From JL08 sp963765555 (GTDB taxonomy: Bacteria > Pseudomonadota > Alphaproteobacteria > Rhodobacterales > Rhodobacteraceae): a stretch of 64,000 nucleotides of DNA. The translations under genes and the position numbers were made by a program. The stretch lies in assembly GCA_963765555.1 (NCBI GenBank), contig CAVXWX010000012.1, forward strand, positions 248,001 through 312,000, read 5' to 3'. Below the pieces are notes generated by a model, which saw only the letters and a program-made list of their open reading frames with translations, searched no databases and had not been told where the DNA came from. This document shows, piece after piece, positions 53,707 to 62,580 of the stretch (position 1 is its first letter; each line of letters begins with the position of its first letter).

Positions 53707-53785
53707 ATAGAAACCATAAGGTGCTATGATAAAACTTGCCAGATGCTCAAATTGGTTATATTTTCTTACCAAAGGGAGATCAGCC
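53707..53785 (+). promoter_or_regulatory. Promoter/operator candidate of the glc operon
   Basis: The gap between DUF599 and glcD. It contains ACTTGC, then 17 bases, then TATATT as a possible sigma-70 promoter. The inverted repeat TTGGT (53752-53756) and ACCAA (53768-53772) overlaps and follows the -10 region, and AAGGGAG is the ribosome binding site. The repeat could be the operator of a GntR-type regulator such as GlcC, but that regulator is not in the window. Confidence 0.45.
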
Positions 53786-55234
53786 ATGGAAATGCCAATA
53801 CCCAACCCCGCCATTCTGGCCCGCAAGGCGCGGCTGGTGGAACGGTTAAGCGAAGTGTTGCCGCGAGACGCCGTGATTGATGATCCCGCAGAAACCAAAG
53901 CCTATGAATGTGATGCGCTGACCGCCTATAAATGTCCGCCACTTCTGGCGGTATTGCCCGCCAGTACGCAGGAAGTTTCGGATGTGCTGCGCATCTGCCA
54001 TCAGGAAGGCGTGCCAGTGGTGCCGCGCGGGTCCGGCACATCGCTGGCGGGGGGCGCGATGCCCACAGCGGACAGCGTTATTCTGGGCGTTGCGCGCATG
54101 AACGACGTGATCGAAACCGATTATGCCAACCGTGTGATCCGCGTTCAGACCGGCCGCACCAATCTGAGCGTGACCGGCGCGGTCGAGGAAAACGGGTTTT
54201 TCTATGCGCCCGATCCTTCCAGCCAATTGGCCTGCGCCATCGCGGGCAACATCGCGATGAACAGTGGCGGGGCGCATTGCCTGAAATACGGGGTGACGAC
54301 CAATAATCTGATGGGCGTCAAAATGGTGCTGATGGATGGCAGTATTGTCGATCTGGGTGGTAGCCATATGGATTCCGGCGGGCTTGACCTGTTGGGTGTG
54401 ATCTGCGGATCCGAAGGGCAACTTGGCGTCGTGACAGAAGCCACTTTGCGTATCCTGCCCAAGCCCGAAGGTGCGCGCCCGGTTCTGATGGGCTTTGACA
54501 GCGCCGAGGTTGCGGGGGCCTGCGTGTCAGACATTATCAAGGCCGGCGTTTTGCCGGTTGCGATCGAATATATGGACCGGTTGTGTATCGAAGTGACCGA
54601 CAAATTCGCCAAGGCCGGATACCCGGATTGCGAAGCGCTGCTGATCGTCGAAGTCGAAGGCGCACCGCAAGAAATTGACGAGCAACTGGGCGTCATCATG
54701 CAGATTGCGCGCAATCACAATCCGGTGGAACTGCGCGAAAGCAAATCGCCCGAGGAAAGCGCGAAAATCTGGCTGGGTCGCAAATCTGCCTTTGGTGCCA
54801 TCGGCCAGATCAACGATTACATGTGTCTGGACGGTACGATCCCCGTGTCGGCGCTGCCTTATGTTCTGCGCCGGATCGGCGAATTGGGCGCACAATACGG
54901 TCTGCAAGTGGGCAACGTGTTTCATGCGGGCGACGGCAACATGCACCCGCTGATCCTGTTTGATGCCAACAAACCCGGCGATCTGGAGCTGTGCGAAGCA
55001 ATGGGCGCGGACGTCTTGCGCCTGTGCGTGGAAGTGGGTGGGTGTCTGACCGGCGAACACGGTGTTGGCATCGAAAAACGCGATCTGATGCTGGATCAAT
55101 ATGATGCCGCCGATCTGGAAGTGCAGATGGCGATCAAGGATGTGTTTGATCCCGCTTGGCTGCTGAACCCTGCCAAGGTGTTCCCGCTGGCCGTCTCTGC
55201 GCCGCGGCGCGAACCTGCGATGGCCGCCGAATAA
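53786..55234 (+). CDS. glcD: Glycolate oxidase subunit GlcD
   Basis: A 482-residue FAD-binding subunit. The cofactor motif VVPRGSGTSLAGGAMPTADS and C-terminal catalytic residues in GNVFHAGDGNMHP and TGEHGVGIEKRDLM are present. With GlcE and GlcF it oxidises glycolate to glyoxylate and feeds electrons to the respiratory chain. ATG 53786 is preceded by AAGGGAG. It heads the operon glcD-glcE-glcF. Confidence 0.95.
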   Translation: MEMPIPNPAILARKARLVERLSEVLPRDAVIDDPAETKAYECDALTAYKCPPLLAVLPASTQEVSDVLRICHQEGVPVVPRGSGTSLAGGAMPTADSVILGVARMNDVIETDYANRVIRVQTGRTNLSVTGAVEENGFFYAPDPSSQLACAIAGNIAMNSGGAHCLKYGVTTNNLMGVKMVLMDGSIVDLGGSHMDSGGLDLLGVICGSEGQLGVVTEATLRILPKPEGARPVLMGFDSAEVAGACVSDIIKAGVLPVAIEYMDRLCIEVTDKFAKAGYPDCEALLIVEVEGAPQEIDEQLGVIMQIARNHNPVELRESKSPEESAKIWLGRKSAFGAIGQINDYMCLDGTIPVSALPYVLRRIGELGAQYGLQVGNVFHAGDGNMHPLILFDANKPGDLELCEAMGADVLRLCVEVGGCLTGEHGVGIEKRDLMLDQYDAADLEVQMAIKDVFDPAWLLNPAKVFPLAVSAPRREPAMAAE

Positions 55235-55235
55235 A

Positions 55236-55281
55236 CGGGGGCGTTGCCCCCGGACCCCAAAAGTATTTCAGAAAAGATGAA
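55236..55281 (+). repeat. Hairpin plus GTATTT-type repeat between glcD and glcE
   Basis: The GGGGGC-GTT-GCCCCC hairpin (about 55237-55251) is followed by GGACCCCAAAAGTATTTCAG and AAAAGATGA. The GTATTT tail is the same dispersed repeat found at 11627, 13917, 28578 and 41423. It lies in the 50-base gap between two co-transcribed genes, so it is unlikely to terminate transcription. Confidence 0.6.
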
Positions 55282-55284
55282 ACA

Positions 55285-56421
55285 ATGACCCCTAAAACAG
55301 AGGCCGAATTGGCCGAGATGATCGCGACTGCGGATGCGCCGCTGGCTATTAGTGGTGGTGGCACAAGGGGCTGTTCTGTCGAGGGCACCCCGTTGTCCGT
55401 GTCCGGCCTGTCGGGGATCGAACTTTATGAACCGGGGGCGTTGACCATTGTGGCCAAGGCCGGAACCCCGATGAGCGAGATCGAGGCGGCACTGGAACAG
55501 GAAAACCAGCGCCTGCCGTTCGAACCGATGGACCATCGCGCCCTGCTGGGCACAGACGGCGAACCGACCATCGGGGGTGTGATTGCAGCCAATGTAAGCG
55601 GTCCGCGCCGGATACAATCCGGTGCGGCGCGTGATTACATGCTGGGTGTGCGGTTTGTGGACGGGGCCGGTACGATCCTGAAAAACGGGGGCCGGGTGAT
55701 GAAAAACGTCACCGGCTATGATCTGGTGAAACTGATGACCGGATCCTACGGCACGCTGGGCGTGATAAGCGAGGTGGCGCTGAAGGTGCTGCCGCGCACC
55801 GATGTTGCCGCCTGCATCATGCTGGACGGCCTGAGCGACGCGGATGCGGTGCGCGCCATGTCCGACGCGCTGGGATCGCCGTTTGAAGTGTCGGGTGCCG
55901 CGCATCTGCCGCGTGGACCCGAAAACAAACCGGTGACGATGATCCGGATCGAGGGCTTTGAAGGATCTGTCAAATACCGGTCGGGCAAGCTGGTGGACTT
56001 GCTGTCGGGATATGGTGCTGCGCGGGTCGAGGCAGACCCTGAAAAAACAACCGCGATGTGGGCGGAAATCCGGGACGTTGCCCCGTTTCACGGCGTTGAC
56101 GGTGATGTCTGGCGAATCTCGTGCACACCGTCCGATGGACCACGGTTAAGTGCGGCCCTGTCCGCGACCGATACGCTGCTGGACTGGGGCGGTGGATTGA
56201 TCTGGGCGCTGACGCCCGAAGGCACGGATGCGCGGGCCAGGCTGGGGGCCTATGACGGCCATGCCACCCTTGTGCGGGCAAGTGCCGAAACAAAGGCGCG
56301 GCTTGGACCGTTCCAGCCGCAACCGGCACCGATCGAGGCAATCACAGCGGGCTTGCGCGCCAAATTCGACCCGAAGAACATTCTGAACACCGGGTTGATG
56401 CAACCCCGTCAAGAGGGCTGA
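55285..56421 (+). CDS. glcE: Glycolate oxidase subunit GlcE
   Basis: A 378-residue FAD-binding subunit that resembles a shorter GlcD. It has ISGGGTRGCSVEG, IGGVIAANVSGPRR, the flavin region GGRVMKNVTGYDLVKLMTGS and the C-terminal DPKNILNTGL. ATG 55285 is the family start. The stop is four bases before glcF, so the genes are one transcript. Confidence 0.95.
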   Translation: MTPKTEAELAEMIATADAPLAISGGGTRGCSVEGTPLSVSGLSGIELYEPGALTIVAKAGTPMSEIEAALEQENQRLPFEPMDHRALLGTDGEPTIGGVIAANVSGPRRIQSGAARDYMLGVRFVDGAGTILKNGGRVMKNVTGYDLVKLMTGSYGTLGVISEVALKVLPRTDVAACIMLDGLSDADAVRAMSDALGSPFEVSGAAHLPRGPENKPVTMIRIEGFEGSVKYRSGKLVDLLSGYGAARVEADPEKTTAMWAEIRDVAPFHGVDGDVWRISCTPSDGPRLSAALSATDTLLDWGGGLIWALTPEGTDARARLGAYDGHATLVRASAETKARLGPFQPQPAPIEAITAGLRAKFDPKNILNTGLMQPRQEG

Positions 56422-56425
56422 GCGG

Positions 56426-57749
56426 ATGCAGACAACCTTTACACCGGAACAGTTGAGCGATCCTGCGATTGCGCGGTCAAACGAGATTTTGCGTACCTGT
56501 GTGCATTGCGGATTTTGCACCGCGACCTGCCCGACCTATCAGGTTCTGGGCGACGAGTTGGACAGCCCGCGTGGCCGCATTTACCTGATCAAGGACATGC
56601 TGGAAAACAACCGTGTTCCGGATGCAAAGACCGTGAAGCATATTGATCGCTGCCTGTCATGTCTGGCCTGTATGACAACCTGCCCGTCGGGCGTGCATTA
56701 CATGCATCTTGTTGATCATGCGCGGGAATACATTGAAAACACCTATAAACGCCCGCTGAGCGACCGCGCCCTGCGCTGGGTACTGGCGCGTATTCTGCCT
56801 TACCCGATGCGGTTTCGGATTGCCCTGCTCGGGGCCAAGATCGGACGGCCCTTTGCCCGCCTGATGCCTGATGCGCGGCTGCGTGCGATGCTGGAAATGG
56901 CGCCCAAGGTGATCCCGCCGGTCAGCCGGCAATGACGATCCGCAAACCTTTGCATCCGAAGGGCCGCGCCGCAAACGTGTGGCGCTGATGACAGGCTGTG
57001 CGCAAAAGGCGCTGAACACGGATATCAACGATGCCACGATCCGGCTTTTGAAACGGCTGGGATGCGACGTGGTGATTGCCAAAGGCGCGGGGTGTTGCGG
57101 CGCGTTGACCCACCATATGGGCAAGACCGATGAAAGCCATGCGACGGCCGCAAAAAACATCACGGCCTGGGCGGCAGAGATGGATGGTGACGGTCTGGAT
57201 GCCATCGTGGTCAACACCAGCGGATGCGGCACAACCGTCAAGGATTACGGCCACATGTTCCGGCATCATGCGCTGGCCAAGGATGCCGCGCGGGTTGCGG
57301 ATATCGCGATGGATGTGTCCGAATTGCTGATGCAGCTGGATCTGCCCGAAGGCGATGACAAGGGCCTGATCGTGGCCTATCACGCGGCCTGTTCGCTGCA
57401 ACACGGCCAGCAGATCAAGACTTTTCCGAAGGATTTGTTGCGCAAGGCCGGATTTGGCGTGGTGGAACCTGCCGACAGCCATTTGTGCTGCGGTTCGGCG
57501 GGCACCTATAACCTGATGCAGCCCGCGATTTCCAAACAGCTGAAAGAACGGAAAGTGCGCACATTGGAGGCCCGCAGCCCCGACATTATTGCGGCTGGAA
57601 ACATCGGTTGCATGATGCAGATCGGTGGGGCGACGGATATCCCGATTGTCCATACCGTCGAATTGCTGGATTGGGCAACGGGCGGCCCCAAGCCACCCGC
57701 CTTGGACGCGAGCGGAAAACGCGTGCCTCAGATCCCTGTTTTGCGGTAG
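56426..57749 (+). pseudogene. glcF: Glycolate oxidase iron-sulfur subunit GlcF, frameshifted
   Basis: The iron-sulfur subunit that carries electrons from GlcD/GlcE. The first half holds the two 4Fe-4S motifs VHCGFCTATCPTYQ and LSCLACMTTCPSG. The frame stops after VIPPVSRQ because of one extra base at 56927-56930. The second half continues in the next frame with ALMTGCAQKALN and the two CCG domains GAGCCGALTHHMG and LCCGSAGTYNLM, ending at 57749. With one base removed a 440-residue protein of normal length results. If the break is real, glycolate oxidase activity would be lost. Confidence 0.88.
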
Positions 57750-57820
57750 AAACCCGGTGGACGCCCTAATTTTGCCTTAAGTCGTCTTTAGTTCAAACGC
57801 GAACGAACAAGGAGACGCGC

Positions 57821-58636
57821 GTGCGGCGTTGGATGTCGATCTCACTTATGGCGCTGGTCACGACGACCGCAGCTTTTGCGCAGGATGCACGGCTGAGAAG
57901 CCTGGATTCGGTGGATGACGGCCGCGCATGGGAAGCCGTCGGGCGGTTGGACATTGATGGCACAGGGTTTTGCACCGGCGCGTTGATCGCACCCGATCTG
58001 GTACTGACCGCCGCGCATTGCCTGTTCGATAAGACATCCAAGGAACGCATCAATCACGAAACGGTCGAATTTCTGGCAGGCTGGCGCAACGGGCGGGCCT
58101 CGGCCTACCGCAAAGTGCGCCGCGCTGTGGTGCATCCCGAATATGTGTATGACGATGCGGCGTCTTCGATAAGGGTGCGTAACGATATCGCCCTGCTGGA
58201 ACTGGAACGCCCGATCCGCAATACCACAGTGACCCCTTTTGCCACGGCCGCACGCCCGCAAAAAGGTGATCGCGTTGGCGTGGTGTCTTACGCCAAGGAC
58301 CGGTCCGAAGCCCCATCGCTGCAAGAGGTCTGTGGCGTTCTGGCGCGACAGGAGGGGGTTCTTGTGATGACATGCAATGTTGATTTCGGGTCTTCCGGAG
58401 CGCCGATTTTTACCTTTGAACAAGGTATCCCGCGCATCGTATCGGTCGTGTCGGCCAAAGCCGAAGTGCAAGGCACCAAGGTTGCGCTGGGCACTGCATT
58501 GACTGAACCCCTTGAACAATTAAAGGCGGCGCTGGCCGCTGGAGAAGGCGTGTTTCAACCGGCAGGGCCGGTCGTAAAGCGCGTATCTGTCGGTGGCACC
58601 AGAAATGAAACGGGTGCCAAGTTCGTCAAGCCATGA
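57821..58636 (+). CDS. Trypsin-like serine protease (secreted)
   Basis: A 271-residue S1 family protein. A signal peptide (SISLMALVTTTAAFAQ) precedes the catalytic triad: His in LTAAHCLF, Asp in RNDIALLEL and Ser in NVDFGSSGAPIF. The usual GDSGGP is changed to GSSGAP, as in other proteobacterial members. The C-terminal extension ends in NETGAKFVKP. Start GTG 57821 with AAGGAG upstream. It is paired with a homologous gene 12 bases downstream, probably by duplication. Substrate unknown. Confidence 0.9.
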   Translation: MRRWMSISLMALVTTTAAFAQDARLRSLDSVDDGRAWEAVGRLDIDGTGFCTGALIAPDLVLTAAHCLFDKTSKERINHETVEFLAGWRNGRASAYRKVRRAVVHPEYVYDDAASSIRVRNDIALLELERPIRNTTVTPFATAARPQKGDRVGVVSYAKDRSEAPSLQEVCGVLARQEGVLVMTCNVDFGSSGAPIFTFEQGIPRIVSVVSAKAEVQGTKVALGTALTEPLEQLKAALAAGEGVFQPAGPVVKRVSVGGTRNETGAKFVKP

Positions 58637-58648
58637 TGGGCTCTTCGG

Positions 58649-59446
58649 ATGGTCCTGTCTGCACTGGTGTGCAGCATGATTGCCAGTCTGGCGATGGCCC
58701 AGACCAGTGGATTGGCCCGACTAAGCGATCGCGAAGATCTGCTGGGATGGGAAGCGGTTGGCCGGATTGACATGGCGGGGGCCGGATTTTGCACCGGCAC
58801 CCTGATCGCTTCCGATCTTGTGCTGACTGCGGCGCATTGTGTGTACCATCCAGAAACCAAAGCATTGGTTCAGGCCGATCAGTTGATGTTCAGGGCAGGT
58901 TTGCGCGATGGCACGGCAATTGCGGAACGTGTTGTGGCCCAGATTGCGGCGCATTCGGGTTATGACCCGGAAGGTGCATTTAACGGTGAAAATGTGCGCT
59001 ATGATGTGGCGCTGCTGCGTTTGCGCGATCCAATCACAACCACACAGGCAAACCCGTTTGTCTTGCATAAGGGCGCAGTGCCCGGATCAACCGTCAGCGT
59101 TGTGTCTTACGGCCAGGGCCGGGCCGAAGCGCTGTCGCGGCAACGTGAATGCAGGATGGTTGGCAATTACGATGATGTGATGGCTTTTGATTGCAATGTC
59201 ACCTTCGGATCGTCCGGCGCGCCGGTTTTCGCGCGTACTGGCAACCGTGGGCGCATCGTTTCGGTGGTGTCGGGCATGACGATCATAAACGGCACGAAAT
59301 TGGCGGTTGGCATGTCGCTGCCCGCCGTTGTTGACCGGTTGAAACGGGATATGCGGGCGCAACAACAGCGCCCAACAGCAAATGTGCGCCGCGTGACCGT
59401 GGGCGACAACCGCAGTGGCACAGGGGCCAAATTCGTCAAACCCTGA
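58649..59446 (+). CDS. Trypsin-like serine protease (secreted), second copy
   Basis: A 265-residue S1 protease homologous to the one just upstream. A short signal-like segment (SALVCSMIASLAMAQ) is followed by the triad His in LTAAHCVYH, Asp in RYDVALLRL and Ser in NVTFGSSGAPVF. It has the same C-terminal ending, TGAKFVKP. The two genes are in tandem with 12 bases between them, which points to gene duplication and joint transcription. Confidence 0.9.
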   Translation: MVLSALVCSMIASLAMAQTSGLARLSDREDLLGWEAVGRIDMAGAGFCTGTLIASDLVLTAAHCVYHPETKALVQADQLMFRAGLRDGTAIAERVVAQIAAHSGYDPEGAFNGENVRYDVALLRLRDPITTTQANPFVLHKGAVPGSTVSVVSYGQGRAEALSRQRECRMVGNYDDVMAFDCNVTFGSSGAPVFARTGNRGRIVSVVSGMTIINGTKLAVGMSLPAVVDRLKRDMRAQQQRPTANVRRVTVGDNRSGTGAKFVKP

Positions 59447-59450
59447 AACC

Positions 59451-59479
59451 CTTGAAAGCGAAACAGCGAATTCCCAAAT
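59451..59479 (+). promoter_or_regulatory. Candidate sigma-32 (RpoH) heat-shock promoter for hsp20
   Basis: CTTGAAA at 59451-59457 and CCCAAAT at 59473-59479, 15 bases apart, closely match the RpoH pattern CTTGAAA and CCCCATnT. The site begins five bases past the stop of the second protease gene and fits control of the downstream hsp20 gene. It is a pattern match only. Confidence 0.65.
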
Positions 59480-59583
59480 TAAGAAAGTGAAAGTGCCGAT
59501 ACCGGGCTTTCACGCCAACCGGCCTGTCCCGAATGGGAAGGTCAAATTCAATTCGTACTCGCTCAGAAAGAGGATGACGACAC

Positions 59584-60051
59584 ATGAGAAGTTATGATTT
59601 TGCCCCGCTGCACCGTGCCAGCATCGGTTTTGACCAGATCGCCGATCTGATGGATCGCGTGATGACCAAAGAAGCACCACAACCCAGCTATCCACCTTAC
59701 AACATCGAAAAAACCGCCGATGATGCGTATCGCATTTCGATCGCCGTTGCGGGATTTTCAGATGCCGATCTGGGCGTTGAAGTGAAGGAAAACGCGTTGA
59801 TCGTGACCGCAAACAAGGCGGACAGCGGCGAAGACAAGACATACCTGCATCGCGGGATCGCCACACGCGCCTTTGAACGCCGGTTCCATCTGGCCGATCA
59901 TGTAAGGGTGACAGGCGCATCCCACGTGGACGGCATGTTGCATATCGATCTGCAGCGCGAAGTGCCCGAAGCGCTTAAGCCGCGCCGCATTGAAATTGCT
60001 TCGACCAAGGCGGTCGAGGCTGACGTGGTTGACGCGAAAGCCGTCAACTAA
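59584..60051 (+). CDS. Hsp20 family small heat-shock protein (IbpA-like)
   Basis: A 155-residue alpha-crystallin-domain chaperone that holds unfolding proteins. Characteristic are PPYNIEKTADDAYRISIAVA, the edge motif AGFSDADLGVEVKENAL and FERRFHLADHVRV. The N-terminus MRSYDFAPLHRASIGFDQIA resembles IbpA/HspA of rhizobia. AGAGGA lies nine bases before ATG 59584. A heat-shock promoter and a possible RNA thermometer lie upstream (see findings). Confidence 0.93.
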   Translation: MRSYDFAPLHRASIGFDQIADLMDRVMTKEAPQPSYPPYNIEKTADDAYRISIAVAGFSDADLGVEVKENALIVTANKADSGEDKTYLHRGIATRAFERRFHLADHVRVTGASHVDGMLHIDLQREVPEALKPRRIEIASTKAVEADVVDAKAVN

Positions 60052-60078
60052 GACCTGACCCCAAGGTCTTACCCTCGG

Positions 60079-60110
60079 ACACCCGGTCGTTTCTGCGACC
60101 GGGTGTTTTT
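60079..60110. terminator. Rho-independent terminator between hsp20 and the VWA gene
   Basis: Perfect 11-base arms ACACCCGGTCG (60079-60089) and CGACCGGGTGT (60096-60106) around a TTTCTG loop, followed by TTTTT. It lies between two convergent genes. The T-run serves hsp20 on the plus strand. On the minus strand the stem lies past the stop at 60117, so it may act on both. Confidence 0.9.
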
Positions 60111-60116
60111 CGTTTG

Positions 60117-62047
60117 TTATTCCCCGCTCAGGCTTTGGGCCAGCCGCATCAGGCGGACAGCTTCGCTGCGATACCCGAATTCATCCGCCCCTTTGTTGGC
60201 ATTGGCCAATGCGATGGCATCGCCATAGGTCCAGCCTTGCAGATAATCACTGCCGCGCAGCAATTGTCCGAACCCCGCAATCGCCATGGCAAAGCCGGTG
60301 TCGGGGATGGCCGGTCCGTCTGTGGTAATCGGGGTTTCGATCAATTGGCTGTCATCCGCGCCGGGCAATTTGTAGCGGATACGCAGGAACCCCAGTTCGC
60401 CGCTGTCTGAAGCCGGTGCCGATGTGCCATAGCGCAACGGCTCACTTAGCTGTGCAGGGGATCCAACCGGCGTTACTTCGTATAATGCCGTCACAGAATG
60501 ACCTGCGCCAATATCGCCTGCATCGACCGCATCATTATTGAAATCCTCGCGCCGCAAGGCACGTGTTTCGTACCCGATCAGCCTGTATTCGGCGATCTCG
60601 GCCGGATTGAATTCAACTTGAATTTTCACGTCATTGGCAATCGGGAACAACGCGCCGGTCAACTGGTCCACCAGAACCTTCTGCGCCTCGCTCAACGTAT
60701 CGATATACGCCGCCTGCCCGTTGCCGTTCTGCGCCAGCGCCTGCATCGTTGCATCATCCAGATTGCCGCGTCCGAACCCAAGAACGCTCAGATACGTGCC
60801 GCTGTCGCGTTGCTGCGCAATATAGGTCTTTAACGCTTCGGGATCAGACAGCCCGACGTTGAAATCCCCGTCGGTGGCCAGCACAACACGGGTCACTTCA
60901 CCGTCTTGCGCCATAGCATCCGCAACCAGATAGGCCTGTTGCAATCCGGCCTGTCCGGCCGTTGACCCGCCCGCTTCCAGACGGTCCAGCGCGGCCAGAA
61001 TGGTGCCGGTGTCGGACGCGTCTGTCGGGGCCAGAACCTGCCCTGCACTGCCCGCATAGGTGACGATGGCAACCTGATCCTGCGCGCGCAACTGTCCCAG
61101 CATCAGGCGGAACGATTGCTTCAACAACGGCAGTTTGTTGGGCTGGTTCATTGATCCTGACGTATCGATCAGGAACACAAGGTTCAGCGGCGGGCGGTCT
61201 GCCACATCGGGCAGCACGCCCTGAATGCCGATATGCACCAGTTGTGTATCGGGGTTCCACGGTGTCCGGGCAACAGACACGGTCGGCCGGAACGGGGCAT
61301 CCCCCGTCGGCGCCGCGTAATCGTATGGAAAATAGTTCACCATTTCTTCAACGCGCACGGCATCCGGATCGGGCAAGGCCCCGTTCATCAGCGCATTGCG
61401 CACAACCGCATAAGACGCGGTATCAACATCAATCGAAAATGTTGAAACCGGGTTCTCGGCTGTAATCTGCAGCGGGTTCGGGGCTGCATTGGCAAAGGTT
61501 TCGGTGTCAGGTTGCACCTCAGGTATGACGGGTTGCTCCAGAAGAACCATGCCTTGTTCTTCAGAAAACGCATGTAGTTCAGCTTGCGGCGCTTGCGTCA
61601 AGGCGGCGACGCCGTCGCTATCCTTCTGTTCGCGGCTTAACGCTTTGGGCGCTGCGGCGGGGGCGATGCTGTCGGCCTCGGCCCTTTGCCTTTGCGCCAA
61701 AGACCTATCGTTTACACCAGCAGGTGCTTGCGACACAGGGACAAGGCCCGGTGCAGGGGGGACAACAGATCATCCCCCAACGGTGTCAGCAATACGAATC
61801 CGATCGCCACAAGTGCGGTTGTCGCGGTCAATGCGCCGCGCGATGTCATTCTGTCCAGCATGGTTTTCATCCCTGTCCAAAGGCCCGAAAACGGGCGATT
61901 GGATATAGGACGCGTCGCATGCGCCGATCCTTGGAGGCGGGCAAAATTTTCCTGTGCCAGCGCCAGATGCGCGGCTTTTGTCGCGGCATCGGGTGCCGGG
62001 GTTGCGGCGTCCATCGCCGCCTTCAGGTCATCAAGATCATCGCTCAT
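60117..62047 (-). pseudogene. YfbK-type VWA protein with N-terminal membrane anchor, frameshifted
   Basis: Read from ATG 62047, the gene encodes a cytoplasmic head (SDDLDDLKAAMDAAT), one membrane helix (ALTATTALVAIGFVLLTP) and, after GDDLLSP, a frame break in a run of six C (plus-strand G run 61756-61761). Adding one C joins it to the remaining 539 codons: a linker, a VWA_3 N-terminal region (PNPLQITAENPVSTFSIDVD), the VWA domain with MIDAS DTSGSM, and a C-terminal DUF3520 region. The corrected protein has 643 residues. Its start overlaps the stop of the ECF sigma factor by ATGA. As read it would be truncated after 111 residues. Function unknown; the head could act as an anti-sigma factor. 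Confidence 0.83.
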
Positions 62048-62580
62048 GTCTGATCCTCTTGTTCGCGCAGGGCGCGCAGGTGTTTCTTGGCTTCGGATAT
62101 CCGCCAGCTGATCGTACCTTCGGACACGCCCAGAACGGCGGCGGCATCGCGATGCGTCATATCATCCAGCACCAGCGCCAGCGTGTCGCGCAGATCGTCT
62201 GGCAATGCGGTCATTGCTGTGGTCAGCCAATCAATCTGTTGGGCGGTGTCGGCATCGGCCCCGCGCCGGTTCAGTTCCCAATCACCCCACCCATCGGCCG
62301 CGCGCGCATGGGTGGCACGTCTGCGCCGCCTGTCATGGGCCGCGTTGACCACAACGCGATACAACCAAGTGGTCAGCTTTGCATCACCGCGAAAGGCGCG
62401 CAGTTTCGCAGGCAGGGCGGCGCAGATATCCTGCGTCAGGTCTTCCGCTTCATGTTGTGATCCGGTCAGGCGAAAGGCCAGCCGGAACACACCGTCATAG
62501 CGCCGCGCCAACAGCGCCGCAAAGGCGGCGCCATCGCCACCTGCGGCCGCAAGGGCCAGGTCATCGTCGCTTGCATCCAT
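62044..62580 (-). CDS. ECF-type RNA polymerase sigma factor
   Basis: A 178-residue group-4 sigma factor. Region 2 is FRLAFRLTGSQHEAEDLTQD and KLTTWLYRVVVNAAHDRRRR, and region 4 is AAAVLGVSEGTISWRISEAK. I chose ATG 62580, with AAGG eight bases upstream; ATG 62586 is possible. It is translationally coupled to the membrane VWA gene downstream, the position usually held by an anti-sigma factor. Confidence 0.93.
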   Translation of the reverse strand: MDASDDDLALAAAGGDGAAFAALLARRYDGVFRLAFRLTGSQHEAEDLTQDICAALPAKLRAFRGDAKLTTWLYRVVVNAAHDRRRRRATHARAADGWGDWELNRRGADADTAQQIDWLTTAMTALPDDLRDTLALVLDDMTHRDAAAVLGVSEGTISWRISEAKKHLRALREQEDQT

